From: JBBQKF01 sp038326615
GTDB taxonomy: Bacteria; Bacillota; Clostridia; Saccharofermentanales; UBA5734
Length of the DNA: 20,485 nt
Direction of reading: 5' to 3'
NCBI GenBank assembly: GCA_038326615.1
Contig: JBBQKF010000059.1
Location: 1-20,485, forward strand
Positions 13,201 to 20,485 of this stretch are shown here, piece by piece; position 1 is the stretch's first letter, and each line of letters starts with the position of its first letter. Made by a program: the position numbers and the translations under genes. Below the pieces are notes generated by a model. The model saw only the letters and a list, made by a program, of their open reading frames with translations. It ran no database searches and was not told the origin of the DNA.

Positions 13201-16200
13201 ATCCAATTTATTCTTCATACAATCTGTATCGACACGAAACAAGAATTTATCTTGATAAATTAGGGATTTCGCGCCATAAATTGTTGGAAACATTCCTTTC
13301 GACAGCCGAAACAACATATTATCCTGAGATGAGTGTTGCCGCAGAGTATTTTCAGTTAACGGATGTAGAGAAAAATTTTATAAACTGTACAAATACAGTT
13401 TTCCCAGACAACAATGGAAATTATTCATTTATTCATAATAGGAATTTGAAATCGTGGGATGTCGAAATGTCCGCCGAGAGAGATACCGAGATGAGTGCTG
13501 AGGCATTTATGAAAAAGAGTGGATTGAATTGTTATGAAATGTTTTCGTTGATTTATCATGTAGGTTGGGTTGGATTGACCATGACAAGTGAGAATGCAGC
13601 AGTATGTTCGTGTGATGACAAAATGATAACTGGAAATCAATATGCCTTTGATCGAGCACATCGTTTTATACGTTTATTTAGGAAATCACCATTTGAAATG
13701 TGGGAATTAAGTTTGTTGTTAAAAAACAGTATAATAAATCCAACACAGCCCAATGATATTGATTTGATTAATTTGATGAAATTTGATCAATTGCGAACCA
13801 AATTAAATCTTAATACTGATCAATTACTAGCCTTTTATAGTAGCATTTACACTGATATTCGAAAAGACTTTTCGATAAAACCAATATTGCCCTTGTATGA
13901 CAATTTGTTTTTGAAGAAAGCACAAAAAAATCCGGTTGATGAAAACTTAGATTTAACAAGCAGTTCTGATTTAGAGACGAATCCACAAACCCTTATTAAT
14001 CGAGATTTTATCATTATTACAACTGATCCTGAACCTGTAAAGATGATGAAGGATGTTGAGGATACAATTATAGCATCATTGGGGATAAATTTAGAAAGTT
14101 ATGAGTATTTGCTAGGAATGATTTCGGAGGCATCGGCAGTACCCGTATCATTAATTGAACGAACATTTGAAAACATTTCGTTTGTTTACAGATATAGTTT
14201 GCTTGCTAAATGCTTGAAGATTAGTGTGCAAGAGTTGCATTTATTGACTAAGGTAAATGGAATGCTAAGCATTTTGGCACCTAGTATTCCGGAAACAAAC
14301 GTTTTTGACAATGTGGCTGAGACTATGTCATTTATAGAAAAGTATGAACAACTTAAAAAATTAAGCATCAATGTTAAAACACTCTATTATTTAGTAAATT
14401 ACGGATATGGAGATAGCGATTTTACACCCGAATTTAAACAGCAGAAATCGACTTTAGAAGTGCTTATCAGTGAACTTCGAGAAAAATCGCATGAAGTATT
14501 TAAGAAACATTATGTTGAATATCCTGTCGTTACTAATCCAATAGATACAGACAGAGAGGCTCTAATTCGATTTATGCATAGGATACCAGCTTTTAAAGAG
14601 CCTATTGATTTTGAAATGCTTGACGACATCATAGATGGAACTTCCTTCAATTTCAATGATGCTAATGAAAATGAAAGTGTTAATGATGAAAAAGAAACCT
14701 TTATAAGAACCCATTTTGTTGATTTTATCACTGATTTTGATGGTGCTATTGAATTTTTAATCGAAACAGCGGACACCCCAGCAGAAAGAATTGAATATCT
14801 TTTAAGATACTCATTGCCATATTTCTGTTGCAAGGATTTGTCCGAATATGATTCGTTTAAAGAGAATTCGTCGATTGAAATTTTGAAGCAATTGATAGAA
14901 GGAAAATGGACTGGTGAACCAGAGCAGCCATTAGAACCAAGTAAACGAGCATTTTTTATCCAAAAGCATTTTTCGGATATTTATAATTATTCGAGTATTG
15001 ATTTAGTAAATGTATTAACTGAAGCACCAAGTTTAACTGATGATTTAATTGTATCACGAAGCAAAGCCATACTCGCATTTTTGTATGAATACGAGTTTCA
15101 ATCGTTAATTGTACCAGATACTATCCGGTTGATTGCAAAGCAATTTGAAATATCGGTTGAAGTATCTGAGACCATGTTAAGCAAATTGGAAATTGGTGGC
15201 GTAGAGTTGATTGAAATTTTAACCGATTATTCTTTTATTAAAATTAATAGTGTAACGGATGTTATCCCTGAAAATGTATATTTATCGTATTATTTATTGG
15301 CAAAATGTAGTTTGCTTGCTAATACTACCAAACTCAAAGATAGTATAGTTGCATGGTATATTGATAAATACAAGGTTGTATTTGATTGGAGTAAGTTCAA
15401 ACTAATAGATGAAGTAGGCACCATTGATGTGTCAAAAATCATTATGATGAATGATATTTCATCCATTGCAAGCTTATATCCCGAATTGAATGGAGTAAGT
15501 TTTTACGACATACTAGAAATTCATTTAAACACTCCAACAGAAACAATCGCAGAAGTTTCTGAATTATTCGCTACTTTATGTAGTGTTAAGGTCTCTGACG
15601 TATCCGCTTTACTCACACGATTTGAAGATGAAATAGAAAATTTGCATGTGTTAGCAAGCACCTATCAACGAGTTTTGAACTGTATTTTTGCATCATCTAA
15701 AATCAACTGTAGTGTTGAACAAATTGTAGAATGGTATGATGACATGAATGAAACTATGGAGTTAACCGAAGTTAGAACTGCATTAAAATCGAATTATACC
15801 TTTGATCAATGGCTTGATGTATTGCCACCGATGCAAAAGCCAATTCGAGAAAGTAAGTGTAACGCCCTTTCCTATTATTTGATTGAACGATCTCAGCGGT
15901 TGATTGGTGTTCCTATTTGGTTGGATAAGAATGATTTGTATGCCTATTTTTTAATAGACCCTGAAATGACCGCTTGCATGATGACATCGCGAATAAAACT
16001 AGCCATGAGCAGTGTGCAAATGTTTGTACAACGTTGCTTTTTGAATTTGGAAGAATTTGTAACGACAGATGGAAATAATACATGGGGACAATGGAAGTGG
16101 ATGAAAAATTACCGAGTATGGGAAGCCAACCGCAAGGTATTCTTATACCCTGAAAACTGGATTGAACCAGAACTCCGAGATGATAAAACGCCATTGTTTA

Positions 16201-19200
16201 AAGAGCTTGAAGATGAGTTGAACAGCGGAGATATCACCAATGATTTGGCAGAAGATGTTTATCAAAGTTATTTGCATAAATTGGAAGAAATTTCTAAATT
16301 AAATGTGTGTGGAATATATCATGAGATAGAGAACGACACCAATCTATTGCATGTTTTTGGACGCACCAATTCGAATCCGCATATTTATTACTATCGGGTT
16401 TTTAATGGGAATGCAGGCTCATGGAGTGCTTGGGAAAAGATGGAGATTGATATAAAAGGTGATATTTTGGTGCCAGTTGTGTATAACCGCAGATTGCATT
16501 TGTTTTGGCTCATGAATATTGAAAAATCAATAAAAGGGGAAAATTACACTTCCGATCCAGGTCCATATAATTACAATGAATTCCAATTGTGCTGGAGTCA
16601 ACTTAAAAAAGGAAAATGGAAAGCCCCAAAAATCGGAGCAAAAAAAGTGATTTATAATCAAAATGCAAAAATTCCACCTAGAGGATTAATCTTAACTTCA
16701 AACATAGATGATAATTTCAATTTAAAGCTTTCGTTGTATATTGTACACCCCAATGATACAAGCGTCTATTATGAACAAGGAAGCTTTATATTTGATGGAG
16801 ATGTTATAAAAACCACATCTTACTATCAAGACTCACTTAATAGTAATTGGGAAGCGTTAAATATGTGGGGTAAAATAATATCTAAGATGGACTTGAGTGA
16901 AATACCAGAATTAATAACTTCACCTGTTGATTATCAGACCATAGAGATAGGTCAAGAAATAGAGAGCAATACTCTGTATAGCAAAATGGTTGAAAATAAC
17001 AGAAAAGTTGAAAATATATTAAGATACTATTCAGCGGTTCCAATTTTAGAGACTTCCTTTGTTACACCTACACTTTCAGTTTCATTACAGGAAAATTCTC
17101 AAAATATATTTACTTGTTTGAATTATAATTTTCATAAAACTAACTTTTTCTTTAATGATGCTGGAAGAGTGTTTAATATTCAACCAATAATTTATAATTT
17201 AAATTCGTTTTTTAAATACGAAGTTACACCCTTTTATCATCCATATACAAAATTGTTTATTCGAGAGTTAAACAGGTATGGATTGGATGGGATCTTAAAT
17301 AGAGATATTCAGATTTCTCCAGAAAGTATTATTGGTGGGAACGAGTACGATTTTAACACCGTTTACAATCCTCAAAATGGGACTTATACCCCCGATGTAT
17401 ACAAAAAGGAAATTGTAGATTTCGCCTTTGGAGGTTCATATTCCATATATAATTGGGAGTTATTTTTCCATGTGCCATTGTATGTTGCTGAAAGATTAAG
17501 CGAAAACCAGAAATTTGAGGATTCCATGAAATGGTTTCATGCCATATTTAATCCAATGGATACCAGTAATACCACAGGAACTCAAAAGTTTTGGGTTACT
17601 AAGCCATTCTATGAAATGAGCAGTGATGAAATTAGAAGAGAAAATATCACAAACATACTTAATAACATTGATGAATATGCAGCACAGGTAAATGCATGGC
17701 TCGAAAACCCATTTATGCCGCATTTGATTGCTCGTTACCGTCCAGTAGCATATCAACGGACTGTTGTAATGAAATACATTGATAATTTAATTGCTTGGGG
17801 AGATCAATTGTTTAGAAAGGACACTATTGAAACAATCAATGAAGCGACCTTACTGTATATTTTGGCATATGAAATTTTAGGTAAAAGACCACGAAAAATG
17901 CCTGCCAAAAACAATCCGAATAGCGGAAAGAGTTTTGCTGAAATTTTGGGGGAACTTACTACCGATATAAGCCAAAACCCATTATTAATGTTTGAGGACG
18001 CTATTCGTTACAATTTTACAGATAATCATAGCGGTTGGATTATGGAAAATAATACTGTAAGCAATACACCATTGATTAGCATAGCCTTATCCGATCCGAA
18101 AATCAACCAGATACAAGGAAGAGTAATAAATGCACCCACTCGCTTTAAAAAAGAGAGTTTGCCACGAATAGATGCTAAACATTTTTGTATTCCTTTTAAC
18201 AATCAATTGTTGACGTATTGGGATACCGTTGAAGACCGACTATTTAAGATACGCCATTGCATGAATTTTGACGGCGTAGAGCGACAATTGCCGTTATTTG
18301 AACCACCTATTGATCCCGCATTATTGGTGCGTGCTGCGGCGATGGGTTTGGATATTGCCGATGTATTTTCGCAAAGTGCCAATTTTTCGCCCAATTACCG
18401 GTTCAGAGCTGTAATTCAAAAAGCAGTGGAATTCTGTGGTGAGGTAAAACAATTGGGAGAAAAATTACTTACCACCCTCGAAAAACGAGATTCGGAAAGT
18501 TTGACCTTGTTGCGATCGGTACAAGAAATTAATATGCAACAAGCAATGAAACAGGTTCGCAGATTGCAGATTGCAGAAGCAAGTGAAAGCATTAATGCTC
18601 AATTGGAAGCAATAAAGCTTACTGAACAGAAACATGATTACTACTCGAGTAGAGAGTATATGAATAAGCTGGAAAATGGAGCATATGGATTAAATATGGC
18701 ATCAGCTATAATTAATGATATTATTACACCCACTTATTACATTGCTGCAGCACTTAATTTAATACCAAAAGTTGAAACTGGAACTTCAGGTTATGGACTT
18801 TATTTTGCTTCTACAGTCGTAGATGGGTCAAAAATTGCTTCTATGATTAATGGTGAAGCCGCATCTTTAAGTTCAATTGCCCAGTCACTTGACAAGCATG
18901 CTTCAATGTTATCAACCAAAGCTAGTTATCAGCGTCGTCAACAAGATTGGGATTTCCAAGCCAAACAAGCTACCCAAGAACTTTCACAATTAAACAAGCA
19001 ACTAACCGCAGCCGAGATTCGATTACAGATTTCGGAAAAAGAGATGGAAAATCAGGATTTGCAATTGGAACAATTGAAAACTACCGATGAGTATTATCAA
19101 AGCAAATTCACGAATGAAGAGTTGTACAACTGGATGTTGAAACAGCTTACATCCTTCTATTTTAAATCGTATCAAATGGCATTTGATATGGCTAAAAAAG

Positions 19201-20306
19201 CTGAAGCATGCTATCGTTATGAACTTGGAATTACCGATTCGAATTACTTTATCAATTTCGGGAGTTGGGATAATACCAAAAAAGGATTGCTTTCGGGTGA
19301 TAAGCTTATGTACGATTTACATCGAATGGATGCCGCATATATTGACAATAACAAACGAAATTTGGAGTTGACCAAGCATATTTCGCTCGCACAAATGTTC
19401 CCGGATAAACTTTTTGATATTGTAAATGACGGTAGTGCCTTTGTTAGTTTGCCCGAATGGTTGTTTGATATGGATTATCCAGGTCATTATATGCGTCGTG
19501 TTAAATCGGTTTCTATCAGTATTCCAAATATTTCGGGACCTTATAATGGGGTTAATTGTACTCTTACATTGCTAAATAATGTAGTTCGTATTAATAATAT
19601 TGCTGGAACAGCATATCACCCAGCTGATATTGAAAACGATAGCCGTTTTACAAAACAATTTGGTGCAATACAGTCTATCGCTACCAGTCATGGACAAAAC
19701 GATGCAGGCGTATTCGAGTTGAATTTTAACGACGAACGCTATTTGCCTTTTGAAGGTGCCGGCGTAATAAGCGATTGGAAAATTTCCATTCCAAAGGATA
19801 CCAATATGTTTAATTTTAATAGCTTATCGGATATCATTATTCACATTAATTATACTGCTCGAGATGGAGGTTCTGTACTGCGTCAACCAGCATTGGATGC
19901 TATGAAAGCTAAATTGCCAACGAATGCTGCTGTATTATTGAGTTTGAAACATGATTTTCCAGCAGCATGGAATGAGATGTTGTTAAGTGATACTCATGAG
20001 ATGACGTTTGAATTAAAAGCGGAACATTTACCCTATTTTGCTAACTTCAATGGAGTTGATAAATTGTGGGAAGTGATTGCATTGCCCGAAAACGCTATTA
20101 GTGGAATGACTATAAGTCTTCAAACTCCAGATGAAATAGATTATAGTAGTATGCAACATGAGAATGGTCGTTATGTAAAATCATACCCTTCTGCACCACA
20201 TAATAGTTCATTGGGGAATTGGAAGTTGAAAATTAATGCAACATCCATTACTGATTTGGATAATATGATGTTTGCTATTGTTTTGAATAAACCGACTGGT
20301 AACTAA
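10257..20306 (+). CDS. Tc (ABC) toxin subunit A-like protein, giant form
   Basis: 3349 residues. TcA subunits form pentameric bells that bind host cells and inject the TcB-TcC toxin through a central channel. Visible order: peptidoglycan-binding-like helices (about 15-75), a transthyretin/carboxypeptidase-regulatory-like beta domain (about 82-180), a helical segment (about 200-300), eight W-x-x-Y repeats (316-494), a helical region with VRDLAK and GYPRDTSGETEAEK (635-675), the VRP1/SpvA-like region with LDYCECTHCASVYSASAYLLD (861-881), a long helical part to about 1840, ABC-toxin N-terminal plus neuraminidase-like regions (about 1865-2100), YSIYNWELFFHVPLYVAERL (about 2395-2414), pore-helix region (about 2765-2890), and the coiled-coil plus TcB-binding domain (about 2891-3345). 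No signal peptide is present, as usual for TcA. Canonical TcA has about 2500 residues, so the N-terminus adds several hundred. ATG at 10257 follows a promoter and lacks a Shine-Dalgarno sequence. The next gene starts 104 bp downstream. Confidence 0.93.
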   Translation: MKTEFIPMEFDSTNPDHVLLLQNALTFLGFIIGSKELSTMTMGYTTKEAIHDYSKKQCIKGSCELDEKILEALNDEMAKCYHVKGVVTNLKKMPLKGFVLQMYRKQIGEIKSSKISLGQTKVLSDGRFILYFNLPVIKTKSVVTGEVTVIEVIKRFGAVINVYNPKDLNVINFLPIYTTNPVNISKIETIKNIEADFDSQYFSCIFDDLVEKIGDEIPEDIKAFSREEIIDLSKITGIDIEDLMKLYVSYFMSNKIDTESDLIHAFFSFIYQDYPMNKPRSLFPQNELKEYYDVEKYFIDNTKSFLPYEVYNSGYWSYFINPLKDSILKSLFKTSQEWSDYIKNLTLNLMNGFIFGGYNEGWNSYSNELISNIMNHSYSDMQEWSSYLTDAINKYLVAQSFTPSATWDDYILSLTNDILLPKYDSENDWRNYILSLTQNKLDTDFNQAPLWESFFNQFIDDILNGNFPNDLDWDEYVNKLCENLLYGIVFMEQNDQKNIIIEALDKFIINYNVPPLEIEFEINKNLMEIELLRKKYQFENGSFKENVSMQDFFNMAATTLEDESISEITSMFFDYNADLIEFRKRLLENVEKYGAENVQKTIVTFEVGHISENHSPMIDLVKAELENPSPGDAESVRDLAKYPKSTWEAKINTLILSGQQGYPRDTSGETEAEKISNYVESLKLNNEKIYPDVSYIADADRDNEHGLTYFDTIKDFIYTNNEGFDLLIDSVDDKYHPEGTDAEKEEKKNQFKAVQRAFRISPNPRCANALLGSQIHSAGQLYFMGKESVEEVLKGKGISAEDTDVIFKMATSRYANSLAALTNIKGDLMVGEPKAIVPTIDIDIIRSLEKDFPNLEDLFGSLDYCECTHCASVYSASAYLLDVLSFLNGINSKKPKPIGNTKYNVREILSERREDIESIKLNCTNAETPMPYVDLVNEIFENRIGTPPLPPPYQTSLSAKELRAAPEHVNYSAYDTLKNALYPIYSSYNLYRHETRIYLDKLGISRHKLLETFLSTAETTYYPEMSVAAEYFQLTDVEKNFINCTNTVFPDNNGNYSFIHNRNLKSWDVEMSAERDTEMSAEAFMKKSGLNCYEMFSLIYHVGWVGLTMTSENAAVCSCDDKMITGNQYAFDRAHRFIRLFRKSPFEMWELSLLLKNSIINPTQPNDIDLINLMKFDQLRTKLNLNTDQLLAFYSSIYTDIRKDFSIKPILPLYDNLFLKKAQKNPVDENLDLTSSSDLETNPQTLINRDFIIITTDPEPVKMMKDVEDTIIASLGINLESYEYLLGMISEASAVPVSLIERTFENISFVYRYSLLAKCLKISVQELHLLTKVNGMLSILAPSIPETNVFDNVAETMSFIEKYEQLKKLSINVKTLYYLVNYGYGDSDFTPEFKQQKSTLEVLISELREKSHEVFKKHYVEYPVVTNPIDTDREALIRFMHRIPAFKEPIDFEMLDDIIDGTSFNFNDANENESVNDEKETFIRTHFVDFITDFDGAIEFLIETADTPAERIEYLLRYSLPYFCCKDLSEYDSFKENSSIEILKQLIEGKWTGEPEQPLEPSKRAFFIQKHFSDIYNYSSIDLVNVLTEAPSLTDDLIVSRSKAILAFLYEYEFQSLIVPDTIRLIAKQFEISVEVSETMLSKLEIGGVELIEILTDYSFIKINSVTDVIPENVYLSYYLLAKCSLLANTTKLKDSIVAWYIDKYKVVFDWSKFKLIDEVGTIDVSKIIMMNDISSIASLYPELNGVSFYDILEIHLNTPTETIAEVSELFATLCSVKVSDVSALLTRFEDEIENLHVLASTYQRVLNCIFASSKINCSVEQIVEWYDDMNETMELTEVRTALKSNYTFDQWLDVLPPMQKPIRESKCNALSYYLIERSQRLIGVPIWLDKNDLYAYFLIDPEMTACMMTSRIKLAMSSVQMFVQRCFLNLEEFVTTDGNNTWGQWKWMKNYRVWEANRKVFLYPENWIEPELRDDKTPLFKELEDELNSGDITNDLAEDVYQSYLHKLEEISKLNVCGIYHEIENDTNLLHVFGRTNSNPHIYYYRVFNGNAGSWSAWEKMEIDIKGDILVPVVYNRRLHLFWLMNIEKSIKGENYTSDPGPYNYNEFQLCWSQLKKGKWKAPKIGAKKVIYNQNAKIPPRGLILTSNIDDNFNLKLSLYIVHPNDTSVYYEQGSFIFDGDVIKTTSYYQDSLNSNWEALNMWGKIISKMDLSEIPELITSPVDYQTIEIGQEIESNTLYSKMVENNRKVENILRYYSAVPILETSFVTPTLSVSLQENSQNIFTCLNYNFHKTNFFFNDAGRVFNIQPIIYNLNSFFKYEVTPFYHPYTKLFIRELNRYGLDGILNRDIQISPESIIGGNEYDFNTVYNPQNGTYTPDVYKKEIVDFAFGGSYSIYNWELFFHVPLYVAERLSENQKFEDSMKWFHAIFNPMDTSNTTGTQKFWVTKPFYEMSSDEIRRENITNILNNIDEYAAQVNAWLENPFMPHLIARYRPVAYQRTVVMKYIDNLIAWGDQLFRKDTIETINEATLLYILAYEILGKRPRKMPAKNNPNSGKSFAEILGELTTDISQNPLLMFEDAIRYNFTDNHSGWIMENNTVSNTPLISIALSDPKINQIQGRVINAPTRFKKESLPRIDAKHFCIPFNNQLLTYWDTVEDRLFKIRHCMNFDGVERQLPLFEPPIDPALLVRAAAMGLDIADVFSQSANFSPNYRFRAVIQKAVEFCGEVKQLGEKLLTTLEKRDSESLTLLRSVQEINMQQAMKQVRRLQIAEASESINAQLEAIKLTEQKHDYYSSREYMNKLENGAYGLNMASAIINDIITPTYYIAAALNLIPKVETGTSGYGLYFASTVVDGSKIASMINGEAASLSSIAQSLDKHASMLSTKASYQRRQQDWDFQAKQATQELSQLNKQLTAAEIRLQISEKEMENQDLQLEQLKTTDEYYQSKFTNEELYNWMLKQLTSFYFKSYQMAFDMAKKAEACYRYELGITDSNYFINFGSWDNTKKGLLSGDKLMYDLHRMDAAYIDNNKRNLELTKHISLAQMFPDKLFDIVNDGSAFVSLPEWLFDMDYPGHYMRRVKSVSISIPNISGPYNGVNCTLTLLNNVVRINNIAGTAYHPADIENDSRFTKQFGAIQSIATSHGQNDAGVFELNFNDERYLPFEGAGVISDWKISIPKDTNMFNFNSLSDIIIHINYTARDGGSVLRQPALDAMKAKLPTNAAVLLSLKHDFPAAWNEMLLSDTHEMTFELKAEHLPYFANFNGVDKLWEVIALPENAISGMTISLQTPDEIDYSSMQHENGRYVKSYPSAPHNSSLGNWKLKINATSITDLDNMMFAIVLNKPTGN
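11202..11738 (+). repeat. Eight tandem W-x-x-Y repeats encoded in the TcA-like gene
   Basis: Tryptophans 316, 338, 362, 384, 407, 429, 451 and 473 are spaced 22, 24, 22, 23, 22, 22 and 22 residues apart. Each is followed by Y or F three residues later (WSYF, WSDY, WNSY, WSSY, WDDY, WRNY, WESF, WDEY), then by a helical segment such as ILSLTNDIL or LISNIM, then a short polar turn. The DNA copies have diverged, so the repeats are old or under protein-level selection. They probably form a helical solenoid or rod between the N-terminal domains and the TcA body. Confidence 0.8.
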
Positions 20307-20323
20307 ATTAATTACGAATTATG

Positions 20324-20363
20324 AATTACGAATTTAGAATTACAAATTACGAATTTAGAATTA
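20324..20363. repeat. Two 19-bp perfect direct repeats between tc genes
   Basis: AATTACGAATTTAGAATTA occurs at 20324-20342 and 20345-20363, preceded by related AATTACGAATT at 20309-20320. Short AATTACGAATT-type repeats of this kind are frequent in intergenic DNA of several low-GC bacteria. It fills most of the 104-bp gap after the TcA-like gene. No terminator stem followed by T-run is seen, so read-through into the next gene is possible. Confidence 0.7.
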
Positions 20364-20410
20364 TAAGTGAATAGTTGACTAACTAAAAGATAGGGAAATA
20401 CGATAATACC

Positions 20411-20485
20411 ATGAATACCAATAACGACAATAAACCAAAGCAGGCAGGAGCCGAAAATAAAAGCAATCCATGGGCAAATGCTGGA
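20411..20485 (+). CDS. Start of the next tc-locus gene (TcB/SpvB-like expected)
   Basis: An ATG at 20411 opens a frame that runs to the window end (25 codons): MNTNNDNKPKQAGAENK then SNPWANAG. The peptide is polar, low-complexity and without a signal peptide. In tc loci the gene after TcA is usually TcB, whose SpvB-like domain is often preceded by a disordered leader of this composition. The visible part is too short to prove it. Same strand and 104-bp spacing support co-expression with the TcA-like gene. Confidence 0.5.
   Translation, partial: MNTNNDNKPKQAGAENKSNPWANAG

Noticed and set aside
14510..14833. 107-codon minus-strand open frame inside the TcA-like gene
   Set aside because: Shadow of the toxin frame, with no start signal or recognisable domain. 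The same holds for the other antisense frames between 10390 and 18394.

Overview
The window looks like chromosome or mobile-element DNA from a member of the Bacteroidota. The evidence is low GC, three promoter candidates with Bacteroidota geometry (TTTG or TTG, exactly 19 nt, then TAnnTTTG), almost no Shine-Dalgarno sequences, and gene families typical of that phylum. No taxonomic marker gene is present, so the genus cannot be given.

Region 1 (1-1660, minus strand) is accessory. It holds the first 33 codons of an N-6 DNA methylase (HsdM-like) cut by the window edge, a 225-residue unknown protein resembling DUF6904, and a 194-residue stand-alone FtsH-type (M41-like) metallopeptidase domain with no AAA+ module. 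Two perfect palindromes and one attC-like imperfect hairpin lie in the gaps.

Region 2 (about 2008-9050, all genes on the minus strand) is best read as the core of an integrated mobile element. A promoter at 8150-8180 drives a 714-residue protein I do not recognise. A compact operon follows: an excisionase/MerR-like helix-turn-helix protein, a small basic protein, a D5/P4-type primase-helicase with an SF3 ATPase, a zinc-finger plus Toprim-like primase-associated protein (DUF6371-like), and a 63-residue membrane/coiled-coil protein. It ends at a strong UUCG-capped intrinsic terminator. Upstream of the 714-residue gene lies about 1.1 kb of gene-free, repeat-rich DNA: a tandem 16-bp repeat array, and a two-half motif (GGTGTAAAA...GGTGTAAAA) recurring roughly every 160 bp. 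This is a candidate replication or transfer origin. A weak imperfect direct repeat (2060-2085 and 9025-9048) brackets the module. No integrase is visible.

Region 3 (about 9086-20485, plus strand) is a toxin locus. A decayed group II intron 3' end (domains V/VI, inferred) precedes a 5'-truncated or TTG-started M15 peptidase with a peptidoglycan-binding domain (endolysin-like). A promoter and a long leader follow, then a 3349-residue TcA-family subunit of an insecticidal Tc (ABC) toxin. Its N-terminus carries a peptidoglycan-binding-like domain, a transthyretin-like domain and eight tandem W-x-x-Y repeats of about 22 residues. The start of one more gene, expected to be the TcB/SpvB-like partner, is cut by the window end.

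The most unusual items are the W-x-x-Y repeat block in the TcA-like protein, the endolysin-like gene beside the Tc gene (reminiscent of lysis-based toxin release), and the regularly spaced repeat region next to the replication module.
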